This document shows, piece by piece, positions 16,927 to 25,046 of a DNA stretch of 64,000 nucleotides. This stretch comes from Rhodosalinus halophilus (GTDB taxonomy: Bacteria; Pseudomonadota; Alphaproteobacteria; Rhodobacterales; Rhodobacteraceae), in assembly GCF_003298775.1 (NCBI RefSeq), contig NZ_QNTQ01000010.1, positions 62,001 through 126,000 on the forward strand, read 5' to 3'. The translations under genes and the position numbers were made by a program. Numbering within the stretch: position 1 is the first letter of the stretch; every line of letters begins with the position of its first letter. A model generated the notes under the pieces. It was not told the DNA's origin, made no database searches, and was given only the letters and a program-made list of their open reading frames with translations.

Positions 16927-18098
16927 GGGGTCGCTCCTTCCAGGGCCCTGCCGTGGCGCCACACCTGCCGGGCGGCGCGCGGACGGCTCACCAGATCGTC
17001 GAGGTCCGCTGCGTCGTGCCAGACGAAATCCGCGGGGCCGCCGTCCTCCAGGCTCTGCACGGCGCCGCACCATCGGGCAGCCTCGGTCGTGACGGCGCCG
17101 AGCCAGTCCTCCGGTTCGAGCTGCGCGCCGAGCACGGCCGCGCGGAATATGTCGGCCATGTCGTAATCGCCATGCGGGTAGAACCCGTCGCGCACGTTGT
17201 CCGAAGCGAAGAGGATCTCGACGCCCGCCGCCCGAGCTTCGATGAAAGGAGCGAGTCCGCGCAGGCGGGGCGTCCGACCCGGCCGGTTGTCCTGCAGCCA
17301 CATGTTGGTGGTGGGAAGAACCGTCAGCGTCAGCCCCGCCGCGCCGGCCTGATCCAGCACCGCGCGCCTCTCGTACTCCGGCCGGACCGAGAGCGCGCAG
17401 CCGTGCCCGCAAAGCACCCGGCCGCCGAAGCCGCGCCGCCCCGTTTCCTCCGTGATCGCGTCGAGGCCCCGGGCCTCCGGCTCCAGCCCTTCGTCCACAT
17501 GGAAGTCGAGCGAGAGCCCATGCCGCTCGGCGAGGTCGAAGACCCGCGCCACCTTCTCGCAAAGCTGTTCGTTGCGATAGACGAAGGCGCCCAGCACGCC
17601 GCCGTCCCGCGCCACGCGGCGGGCGATCTCCTCCCCCGCCTCGGCCAGCAGGTCGAGCGGCGAGAGCGAGGCCAGTTGCAGCTCCACGCGCCCGCGCCAG
17701 TCCTGCGCGAGGTCGTTCAGAACCCCCCAGGCGAGCGGCTCGCCGGGCGTGGTCCAGTCCACATGACTGCGCATCGCGCCCGTGCCATGCGCATGGGCGC
17801 GGCCCAGCGCCAGCGTCGCCCGCGCGCGCAGATCCGACTCGGTCCAGTTCAGGGCTTCGCGGCCCATCATCTCGATCGCGTCGAAGAGCGTGGCGGGCCG
17901 CCCGGGCATCCGGGCGCTGGTGTAGGTCTTGTCGAGATGCACATGCGCATCGGCCATGAGCGGCAGGACGACTCCCCCGCCGGTCGCCTGCGAGGGTGCG
18001 AGCGCCAGCCGCCCGCCCTCCGCCGACAGCCGCCAGTGGCCCTCGCGCCCCGCGATGCGGACGCCGTCGAGAATGGATGTGCCGTCGTCCCGCATCAC
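16923..18098 (-). CDS. Amidohydrolase family protein, cytosine deaminase-like
   Basis: A 391-residue metal-dependent hydrolase of the CodA-like branch. The metal ligands are visible: H52 and H54 in DAHVHLDKT, HVDEG near residue 195, GHGCALS near residue 230, and the catalytic aspartate in ASDNVRDGFYPHGDYDM near residue 300. CodA relatives deaminate cytosine, isoguanine or other N-heterocycles, and some hydrolyse ring amides. Its neighbours (ThiY-type importer, creatininase-family protein, RutR-like regulator) suggest a pyrimidine-like or other cyclic amide substrate. Two adjacent ATGs (18098 and 18095) are equally good starts; the gene overlaps the permease stop. Confidence 0.85.
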   Translation of the reverse strand: MMRDDGTSILDGVRIAGREGHWRLSAEGGRLALAPSQATGGGVVLPLMADAHVHLDKTYTSARMPGRPATLFDAIEMMGREALNWTESDLRARATLALGRAHAHGTGAMRSHVDWTTPGEPLAWGVLNDLAQDWRGRVELQLASLSPLDLLAEAGEEIARRVARDGGVLGAFVYRNEQLCEKVARVFDLAERHGLSLDFHVDEGLEPEARGLDAITEETGRRGFGGRVLCGHGCALSVRPEYERRAVLDQAGAAGLTLTVLPTTNMWLQDNRPGRTPRLRGLAPFIEARAAGVEILFASDNVRDGFYPHGDYDMADIFRAAVLGAQLEPEDWLGAVTTEAARWCGAVQSLEDGGPADFVWHDAADLDDLVSRPRAARQVWRHGRALEGATP

Positions 18099-18973
18099 GC
18101 CTCGCGCTTGATCTCGCTTTCATGCCAGTGGCCCAGCACGGCCTTCGACAGGAAGCTGGTGGCGAGAAAGATGACGACGCCGAGCAGCGAGACGAGGAAG
18201 AGCGCCGCGAACATGCGCGGGATCTCCTGCCGGAAGCTCGACTCGAGGATGCGGCTGGCGAGCCCTGTGTTCTGCCCCGCCGTGCCGGCCACGAACTCCG
18301 CCACCACGGCCCCGATGAGCGCGAGGCCGCCGGCGATCTTCAGCGCCGCCATGAAATAGGGCAGCGCCGAGGGCACGAGCAGGTAGCGCAGCCGCTGCCA
18401 CGGCGTCGCGCGATAGAGGGTGAAGAGGTCGCGCAGGTTGTGGTCGGCGCTCCGCAGCCCGATCGCCGTGTTCGACAGGATCGGGAAGAAGGCGACGATC
18501 CAGGCGCAGATCAGCAGCGCCGAGAAGGTGTCGTGCACATAGATCAGGATGAGCGGCGCGATGGCGATGACCGGCGTCACCTGAAGGATCACCGCGAAGG
18601 GAAAGAGGCTGACCTCGACCGTGCGTGACAGCGCGAAGAGCATCCCCAGAGCCACGCCGCCCACGATCGCCAGCAACAGCGAGACGAGCGTCAGCTTCAC
18701 CGTGAACCACATCGAGGTCATCAGCGTGCCGAAGTCGGTCACGAGCGTCTGCGCGATCAGGCTCGGGGCCGGGATGAGGTAATGCGGCACCTCGTTGTAC
18801 CAGACGAGGAATTCCCAGAGCGCCAGCGCCGAGAGAAGCGCCGCTACCGGCATCAGCACCCGCATCCGGCGCTCGCGCCGCGCGGCGCGCTCGACGGCCG
18901 CGTTCATCTCGGCGGCGGGATCCTCGAAGGCGTCCGCCACGGGCGCGGTAAGGTCAGTGGTCGATGTCGACAT
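18095..18973 (-). CDS. ABC transporter permease (ThiX/SsuC-like)
   Basis: A 292-residue inner-membrane permease with a cytoplasmic N-terminal extension of about 35 residues and about six membrane segments. The BPD_transp_1 EAA-type loop is seen around LRDLFTLYRATPWQRLRYLLVPSALPYF. It belongs to the nitrate/sulfonate/taurine/pyrimidine importer class, consistent with the NMT1/ThiY-type binding protein in the same operon. It overlaps the ATPase gene upstream by 20 bases and the amidohydrolase gene downstream by 4. Confidence 0.88.
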   Translation of the reverse strand: MSTSTTDLTAPVADAFEDPAAEMNAAVERAARRERRMRVLMPVAALLSALALWEFLVWYNEVPHYLIPAPSLIAQTLVTDFGTLMTSMWFTVKLTLVSLLLAIVGGVALGMLFALSRTVEVSLFPFAVILQVTPVIAIAPLILIYVHDTFSALLICAWIVAFFPILSNTAIGLRSADHNLRDLFTLYRATPWQRLRYLLVPSALPYFMAALKIAGGLALIGAVVAEFVAGTAGQNTGLASRILESSFRQEIPRMFAALFLVSLLGVVIFLATSFLSKAVLGHWHESEIKREA

Positions 18974-19772
18974 TGTCCATCGTCTCCTCGAGCGCCGCGC
19001 TCACGATGCGGCAGTTCTCGGCGTATTCGGGGGTTGTCCGGTAATGCTCGGTCCGCGGATAGCCGCCCGGCAGGTCGACGACCCGCGACACGCGTCCGGG
19101 CCGCGCCGCCATGACGACGACCCGGTTCGAGAGATAGACGCTCTCGAAGACCGAATGCGTGACGAAGATCACCGTCAGCCCGTGGCGCGCCCAGAGCTCC
19201 AGCACGTCGTTGTTGAGCTTGAAGCGCGTGATCTCGTCCAGCGCGGCGAAGGGTTCGTCCATCAGCAGCAGCTTGGGCTTCGTCACCAGCGCCCGCGCGA
19301 TCGAGACACGCATCTTCATCCCGCCCGAGAGCTGCCGGGGGTAGGCGCCCGAGAAGCTGGACAGACCGACCGAGGCCAGCGCCTCCTCGACCTCGTCGCG
19401 CGCGTACTTCTTCTTCATCCCCTTCATGCGGAGGGGCAGGAACACGTTGTCGAAGACCGTGGCCCAGGGCATCAGCGTCGCCTCCTGAAAGACGAAGCCG
19501 ATGTCCTGCTCCCGCCCCTTGCCGGGCGGATGGCCGTTGACCGTGATCTCGCCCGCCGAGATCGACAGAAGCCCCGCGATCATCTTCAGCGCCGTGGACT
19601 TGCCGCAGCCCGAGGGGCCGAGAAAGCTGATGAACTCGCCCTCGCGGATGTCGAGGTTCATGTCGCGCACGGCGACGGTGCCGTTGGCGAACTGCTTGCT
19701 CGCCCCGTCCATGCGGATCAGGACCGGCGCGTCCTCGGCAGGCGCCTTCTGCGCGGTCGCTTCGCTCACCAT
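18954..19772 (-). CDS. ABC transporter ATP-binding protein (ThiZ/SsuB-like)
   Basis: A 272-residue importer ATPase: Walker A GPSGCGKST, Q-loop FQEATLMPWATVFDNV, signature LSGGMKMRVSIARAL, Walker B LLLMDEPFAALDE and H-loop VTHSVFES. These are typical of the nitrate/sulfonate/thiamine-precursor importer class. The ATG at 19772 overlaps the end of the creatininase-family gene by 7 bases. It partners the permease at 18095 and the binding protein at 14507. Confidence 0.89.
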   Translation of the reverse strand: MVSEATAQKAPAEDAPVLIRMDGASKQFANGTVAVRDMNLDIREGEFISFLGPSGCGKSTALKMIAGLLSISAGEITVNGHPPGKGREQDIGFVFQEATLMPWATVFDNVFLPLRMKGMKKKYARDEVEEALASVGLSSFSGAYPRQLSGGMKMRVSIARALVTKPKLLLMDEPFAALDEITRFKLNNDVLELWARHGLTVIFVTHSVFESVYLSNRVVVMAARPGRVSRVVDLPGGYPRTEHYRTTPEYAENCRIVSAALEETMDNVDIDH

Positions 19773-20566
19773 GCCGGCGCCCTCTCCACCCAGGACAGCG
19801 GCGCGCGCTCCACCTCGGCCAGAAGCTCCACCAGCCGGTCGGTGGCGAAGTCGAGCGTCGCCGCGCCCTTCTCGGCCGTGGCCGCGGCGGCGTTGCCGCA
19901 GGCGCCCTCGGGGTGCATGTCCTGCGCCTGCCAGGCGGGCTTCGCGCCGCCGCCGAGCGCGATGTAGCGATAGCCCTCTTCCCATTCCCGGCTGAGCGGA
20001 CGGAAATCCCTGGCCTTCTCCATCGCCACGTTATCGGGATCGAGCGCCAGCATCACCGAGGTCTCCATGTCCCCGGCGTGGATACCGTGGCGCAGCTCCT
20101 CGGGCGGGTAGGCGCTCTCGGGCATCCCCTGCCCGAACCAGTTGACGGAAAAGACCAGCATGTCATGCCGCACGCGCAACTCCCGCGCGACGGTCTCCAT
20201 GACGGGGATGTTGCCGCCGTGGGCGTTGAGCAGCACCATCTTGCGCACGCCGGCCCGCGCCACGCAGGCGCCGATCTCGCACCACATGGCGGTGAGGGTC
20301 TCGGCGGAATGGGTGAGGGTGCCAGGATAGCGCAGATGCTCGTTGCTCTTGCCGATGGCCTGCACCGGAAGGAAGAGCACGCGGCTCTCTTCGGGCAGCT
20401 TGCGCGCCAGCCGGTCCACGACCGCCCCGGCCACGCAGGCATCCACCTTCATCGGCAGGTGCGGACCGTGCTGCTCGGTCGCGCCGATGGGCAGGACGGC
20501 GACCAGGCTTTCGCGGTCGAGGCGGGAGAACGCCTCGCTCGTGTAGTCGGACCAATAGCGTTTCAT
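19766..20566 (-). CDS. Creatininase family amidohydrolase
   Basis: A 266-residue protein of the creatininase/ArfB fold. Metal-binding and catalytic motifs are visible in order: PIGATEQHGPHLPM (E and H), NAHGGN, and GIHAGDMETS (H and the metal-binding E). Members hydrolyse creatinine, formamidopyrimidines and other cyclic or formyl amides in the cytoplasm. Together with the cytosine-deaminase-like enzyme it suggests successive deamination and amide-bond opening of an N-heterocycle. It starts with an ATGA overlap on the AceE-like gene. Creatinine itself is possible but is not specifically supported. Confidence 0.86.
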   Translation of the reverse strand: MKRYWSDYTSEAFSRLDRESLVAVLPIGATEQHGPHLPMKVDACVAGAVVDRLARKLPEESRVLFLPVQAIGKSNEHLRYPGTLTHSAETLTAMWCEIGACVARAGVRKMVLLNAHGGNIPVMETVARELRVRHDMLVFSVNWFGQGMPESAYPPEELRHGIHAGDMETSVMLALDPDNVAMEKARDFRPLSREWEEGYRYIALGGGAKPAWQAQDMHPEGACGNAAAATAEKGAATLDFATDRLVELLAEVERAPLSWVERAPAW

Positions 20567-22956
20567 GCCGACCCCGCCAGACGCACGGGACGGCCCGGCG
20601 CGATGCTCTGCGCCATGGCCGCGATGGCCCCGCGGTCGATGCCGTAGTGGCGGTAGAGGTCGTCGACGCGGCCCGTCTGCCCGAAGTGCTCGACGCCCAG
20701 GCCCGCCGTGCGGTGGCCGTGCACCGACCCCAGCCAGCTGAGCGTCGCCGGATGCCCGTCGATCACGGTGATGAGCCGCGCATGCGGCGGCACGCCCTGC
20801 AACAGCCGCTCGACATGGCTCAGGGCCTGGATCTGCCCGCGCGCCCGTGCCCGCTGCGCCGCCTGCCAGCCGGCGTTGAGCCGGTCGGCGGAGGTGACGG
20901 CCAACACGCCCACGTCGCGCCGGTCCTCGCCGATCAGGCCCGCCGCCGCGATGGCCTCGGTCCCGACCGTGCCCTGATAGGCGATCACCACCTCGCAGCC
21001 GGGGCCGGGCGCGCGCAGCCAGTAGGCACCGTCCACGACCCCCTGCCGGAAGGTCTCGTCGATCTCGCGCCGGGGCTGCTCGATGCTGCGGGTGGACAGA
21101 CGCAGGTAGACCGATCCGCCGGTTTCGTCGCGGAGCCAGGTGCGCTCGTCCGGGTCGCGCCCGCCGTCGCGCTGCATGTAGTCGAAGGCCCACTCCATGA
21201 TCACCGCGAGTTCGTCGGTGAAGCAGGGCTCGAAGGCGGCGAGGCCGTCCTGGCTCATCCCGATCAGGGGTGAGGCGATGGACTGATGCGCGCCGCCTTC
21301 CGGCGCCAGCGAGATCCCCGAGGGCGTGCCCGCGATCAGGAAGCGCGCGTCCTGGTAGCAGGCGTAATTCAGCGCATCGAGCCCGCGCGACACGAAGGGG
21401 TCGTAGAGCGTGCCGACCGGCAGAAGCCGCTCGCCGAAGAGCGAATGCGACAGGCCCGCCGCGCCCAGAAGCAGAAAGAGGTTCATCTCCGCGATGCCGA
21501 GCTCGACGTGCTGACCCCGGGGCGAAAACCGCCACTTCTGCGTCGAGGGCACACGCTCTTCCTTGAAGGTGTCGGCGATCTCGGAACGCGCGAAGAGGCC
21601 CCGGCGGTTGACCCAGGGGCCAAGGCCGGTGGAAACGGTCACGTCGGGCGAGGTCGTCAGGATGCGCGACGCGAGATCGCTGTCGCCGCCCGCGATCTCG
21701 TGCAGGATCTTGCCGAAGGCGAGCTGGGTCGAGGTCTCGCGGTCCTCGGGCGGCGCGAGCGCGGGCACCGGCACCTTGGCGCTCTGCCACCGTCGCGGGC
21801 CGCGCGCATTGAAGGGCGCCTGCTCGATCACAGCGCGCAGGCGGCTCTCGGGAACATCGAGGCCCGCGAAAGGCGCCCACTCCTGCCCCTCCGGCACGCC
21901 CATCTCGGCGCGGAAGCTCTCCATCTGCTTCGCGGTCATCAGCCCGCCGTGATTGTCCTTGTGCCCGGCCAGCGGCGTGCCCCATCCCTTCACCGTGTAG
22001 GCGAGGAAGGCCACGGGGCGATCGTGGTCGATGCCTTCGAAGGTCTCGACCAGCGTGGCCAGGCAATGCCCGCCGAGGTTCGACATCAGCCGGCCGAGTT
22101 CCGCGTCGCTGCGCCGGTCGAGCAGCTTCTGCACCCCCGACTCGCGCCCGATGTCGGCCTCGAGTCGCTTGCGCCAGGCCGCGCCACCCTGGAAGCTCAG
22201 CGCCGAATAGAGCGCGTTGGGGCAGTCGTCGATCCAGCGCCGCAGCGCCTCGCCGCCCTCTTCCCCGAAGGCCGCGCGCTGCAGCGCGCCATACTTGATG
22301 AGCACGACGTCCCAGCCGAAGGCGGAAAAAATCGCATCCAGGCGCTTCGACAGCCCCTCGCGCACCACGCCGTCGAGCGACTGCCGGTTGTAGTCGATGA
22401 TCCACCAGCAGTTCCGCAGGTCGTGCTTCCAGCCCTCCTGCAGGGCCTCGAAGACGTTGCCCTCGTCGAGCTCGGCATCGCCCACCAGGGCGATCATCCG
22501 CCCCTCGGGCCGCCCGCCCGCCGCCCAGTCGGGCCGGGCGCGGACGTAGTCCTGAACCATCGAGGCGAAGGCGGTGATCCCCACGCCGAGGCCGACCGAC
22601 CCGGTCGAGAAATCGACGTCGTCGGCGTCCTTCGTGCGGCTCGGATAGGACTGCGCGCCGCCGTAGCCGCGGAAGTTCTCCAGATGCTCGCGGGTCTGGT
22701 TGCCGAAAAGATACTGGATGGCATGGAAAACGGGCGAGGCGTGCGGCTTGACCGCGACGCGGTCCTCCGGGCGCAGCACGCGGAAATAGAGCGCCGTCAT
22801 GATCGCCGCGATCGAGGCGCAGCTCGCCAGATGCCCGCCGACCTTCAGACCGTCCGGGTTGGGACGGACATGATTCGCGTTGTGGATCGTCCATGCGCTG
22901 AGCCAGAGCGCCTTGCGCTCCAGCGCGGCCAGCGCCTCCAGATCGAGGTCGGCCAA
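20563..22956 (-). CDS. AceE/transketolase-like thiamine-diphosphate enzyme (2-oxo acid dehydrogenase E1 family)
   Basis: About 797 residues with the homodimeric pyruvate-dehydrogenase E1 (AceE) layout. The thiamine-diphosphate motif is LVGDAELDEGN followed by WWIIDYNRQSLDG; the usual GDG is GDA. The second half carries a pyrimidine-binding domain (HVELGIAEMNLFLLLGAAGLSH) and a transketolase C-terminal domain. The family decarboxylates 2-oxo acids or transfers ketol units. I place the start at a TTG (22956) preceded by GGGAGA. The upstream ATG at 23058 has no Shine-Dalgarno and would put the RutR-like operator inside the coding region. It is the first gene of the nine-gene operon. No E2 or E3 partner is nearby, so it may act non-oxidatively or borrow housekeeping partners. 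The substrate is unknown. Confidence 0.77.
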   Translation of the reverse strand: MADLDLEALAALERKALWLSAWTIHNANHVRPNPDGLKVGGHLASCASIAAIMTALYFRVLRPEDRVAVKPHASPVFHAIQYLFGNQTREHLENFRGYGGAQSYPSRTKDADDVDFSTGSVGLGVGITAFASMVQDYVRARPDWAAGGRPEGRMIALVGDAELDEGNVFEALQEGWKHDLRNCWWIIDYNRQSLDGVVREGLSKRLDAIFSAFGWDVVLIKYGALQRAAFGEEGGEALRRWIDDCPNALYSALSFQGGAAWRKRLEADIGRESGVQKLLDRRSDAELGRLMSNLGGHCLATLVETFEGIDHDRPVAFLAYTVKGWGTPLAGHKDNHGGLMTAKQMESFRAEMGVPEGQEWAPFAGLDVPESRLRAVIEQAPFNARGPRRWQSAKVPVPALAPPEDRETSTQLAFGKILHEIAGGDSDLASRILTTSPDVTVSTGLGPWVNRRGLFARSEIADTFKEERVPSTQKWRFSPRGQHVELGIAEMNLFLLLGAAGLSHSLFGERLLPVGTLYDPFVSRGLDALNYACYQDARFLIAGTPSGISLAPEGGAHQSIASPLIGMSQDGLAAFEPCFTDELAVIMEWAFDYMQRDGGRDPDERTWLRDETGGSVYLRLSTRSIEQPRREIDETFRQGVVDGAYWLRAPGPGCEVVIAYQGTVGTEAIAAAGLIGEDRRDVGVLAVTSADRLNAGWQAAQRARARGQIQALSHVERLLQGVPPHARLITVIDGHPATLSWLGSVHGHRTAGLGVEHFGQTGRVDDLYRHYGIDRGAIAAMAQSIAPGRPVRLAGSA

Positions 22957-22997
22957 GATGCGTCTCCCGAGGTTCCCTTGCGGCAGCGAAACAGGTT

Positions 22998-23013
22998 CAG
23001 ACCAATCGGTCAA
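22998..23013. promoter_or_regulatory. Candidate RutR-like operator
   Basis: The 16-mer CAGACCAATCGGTCAA contains a near-perfect inverted repeat (GACCAA/TCGGTC, 5 of 6 pairs). It matches the published E. coli RutR consensus TTGACCAnnTGGTCAA at 11 of 14 defined positions. It lies about 42 bases upstream of the proposed TTG start of the AceE-like gene, and the last gene of that operon encodes a RutR-like protein. Binding is inferred from motif and context only. Confidence 0.6.
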
Positions 23014-23422
23014 ATCATTTGATAGGCTTTCGCTCGCTGGGCCGCGTGACGGCGCCATCGCGTGCCGCGAATTTCGGCAGCCGACGCCCTCAACGCCGCG
23101 TCACGCCGCCACCCGAGGCCTGGCTGGGCACACGCCCCGAGCCGCACTGCCGCTCTCGCGGGCTTGATCGACGAAACCGAGATACGCCGGCCGGCGCGCG
23201 CTGTCGCGCCGGGACGGCGGCGATCAGCCTTGGTCGCGCAGCCACCCGTCGCGGTCGTCGGCCGACCTGTGTGCGTCCCGCCGCGCGGCCGGACGACAAG
23301 CCTTTTGCTTCTGGCGGGGCGGGCTCGACTGCCCTATCAGTAGTTTGCCGTGACACTTTCGATGCCCGGAAAAGCCTCGTGCTTTCCTCGACAACTTCCC
23401 GGGCGTTCGCCGTGAGTTGCAT
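23014..23422. other. Divergent intergenic region, no gene recognised
   Basis: About 400 bases between the catabolic operon (minus strand) and manC (plus strand). The frames crossing it give arginine/alanine-rich translations without motifs. It must hold the promoters of both units. I saw no thiamine (THI-box) riboswitch-like sequence and no convincing hairpin. Confidence 0.45.
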
Positions 23423-24868
23423 ATGGGCCTGACCTTGGAACCTGCGACGATCATTCCCGTCCTGCTCTGCGGTGGATCCGGCACCCGCCTCTGGCCGCTC
23501 AGCCGCAAGTCCTATCCCAAGCAGTTCGTCCGCCTCATGGGCGAGGAGAGTCTTTTCCAGGCATCGGCGCGGCGGCTGTCCGGCGAAGGATACGCCGCGC
23601 CGGTGGTCGTGACCGCCGATGCGTTCCGCTTCATCGTGACCGAGCAGCTGGCCGGGGTCGAGCAGGCGCCGCAGGCGATCCTGATCGAGCCGGACGGGCG
23701 GAACACCGCCCCGGCGGTGCTGGTGGCCGCGCTCTGGGCCGCCGACCGCGATCCCGAGGCGCTCATGCTCGTCGCACCCTCGGATCACGTCATCCCGGAC
23801 GCGGAAGCCTTTCGTGCTGCGGTCGCGGCAGCGGTTCCGCGCGCCCGTGACGGCGATCTCGTGACCTTCGGCATCAGGCCGACGCGGCCAGAGACCGGTT
23901 ACGGCTACCTCGAACTCGCCCCCGGGGCCTCGGCGCAGGCCACGCAACCCCAGAACATCGCGCGCTTCGTCGAGAAACCCGATCCCGACAGCGCGGCCGA
24001 GATGCTGGCCTCGGGACGGTTTCTGTGGAACGCGGGAATCTTCCTCTTCACCGCGAGGGCGATCCTCGAGGCCTACGCCGCCCATGCCGCTGAAATGCTG
24101 GACGCAGCCCGCGCGGCGCTCGCCGGCGCCGAGGCGGATCTCGGGTTCACCAGGCTCGCCGCCGAGCCCTGGGCGAAACTCGCCGAGACCTCGATCGACT
24201 ACGCGATCATGGAGAAAGCCGGCAACCTCGCCGTCATGCCCTTCGGCGAGAGCTGGTCCGACCTCGGCGGCTGGGATGCCGTCTGGCTCGAATCGGGCCC
24301 TGACGCGGCCGGCAACGTCGCTTCGGAGGGCGCGACGGCGATCGATTGCCGCGACACCCTGCTGCGAAGCGAGGCGGAAAGCCAGCGCATCATCGGGATC
24401 GGGCTAGAGAACGTGGTGGCGGTCGCCATGCCGGACGCCGTTCTCGTGGCGAAGAAGAGCGAGGCGCAACGCGTCAAGGAGGCCGTCGCCGCGCTCAAGG
24501 CGCAAGGCGCCCGACAGGCGACGGAGTTCCCGATCGATCACCGCCCCTGGGGATGGTTCGAGAGCCTGGCCATCGGGGACCGCTTCCAGGTCAAGCGCAT
24601 CTGCGTGCATCCCGGCGCGTCTCTCTCCCTTCAGTCGCATCACCATCGTTCCGAGCACTGGATCGTCGTCGAGGGAACCGCGCGCGTGACGGTGAACGAC
24701 GAGGTCCGGCTCGTCGCGGAAAACGAGTCCGTCTATGTCCCGCTGGGCGCCGTGCACCGGATGGAGAACCCCGGAAAGGTTCCGATGGTCCTGATCGAGG
24801 TTCAGACGGGCAGCTATCTCGGCGAGGACGACATCGTGCGCTACGAGGACAGATACGCGCGGCGGTAA
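23423..24868 (+). CDS. manC: Mannose-1-phosphate guanylyltransferase/mannose-6-phosphate isomerase
   Basis: A 481-residue bifunctional enzyme that makes GDP-mannose precursors. The N-terminal nucleotidyltransferase has LLCGGSGTRLWPLSRKSYPKQF, the acidic loop APSDHVI and FVEKP. The C-terminal type II phosphomannose isomerase cupin has LSLQSHHHRSEHWIVVEG and VPLGAVHRMENPG. Length is normal for AlgA/CpsB/ManC. The ATG at 23423 fits the family start; a TTG two codons earlier is less likely. It supplies sugar nucleotides for the surface polysaccharide genes nearby and is followed 178 bases later by ugd on the same strand. Confidence 0.93.
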   Translation: MGLTLEPATIIPVLLCGGSGTRLWPLSRKSYPKQFVRLMGEESLFQASARRLSGEGYAAPVVVTADAFRFIVTEQLAGVEQAPQAILIEPDGRNTAPAVLVAALWAADRDPEALMLVAPSDHVIPDAEAFRAAVAAAVPRARDGDLVTFGIRPTRPETGYGYLELAPGASAQATQPQNIARFVEKPDPDSAAEMLASGRFLWNAGIFLFTARAILEAYAAHAAEMLDAARAALAGAEADLGFTRLAAEPWAKLAETSIDYAIMEKAGNLAVMPFGESWSDLGGWDAVWLESGPDAAGNVASEGATAIDCRDTLLRSEAESQRIIGIGLENVVAVAMPDAVLVAKKSEAQRVKEAVAALKAQGARQATEFPIDHRPWGWFESLAIGDRFQVKRICVHPGASLSLQSHHHRSEHWIVVEGTARVTVNDEVRLVAENESVYVPLGAVHRMENPGKVPMVLIEVQTGSYLGEDDIVRYEDRYARR

Positions 24869-25046
24869 CACAGCCGCAGTGCGCCGCAGGACAAGCCGCC
24901 CGCGCCCCTGGACCGAGCGCCGCGCCCGCCGCCCCGAAGTCTTCGACAGCGCGAAACCGCATCATGGCGGGATGCACCCGACCGCGACTTGACGCTTCGG
25001 GGCATCTGGCACAGAAGGCCCGAAGCGCAGGCAAGGAACGCTACAC

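Noticed and set aside
13220-23013. Thiamine-salvage (ThiXYZ) interpretation of the nine-gene operon
   Set aside because: The importer resembles ThiXYZ, but there is no THI-box riboswitch-like leader and no TenA, ThiD or ThiE gene, and the regulator and operator are RutR-like.
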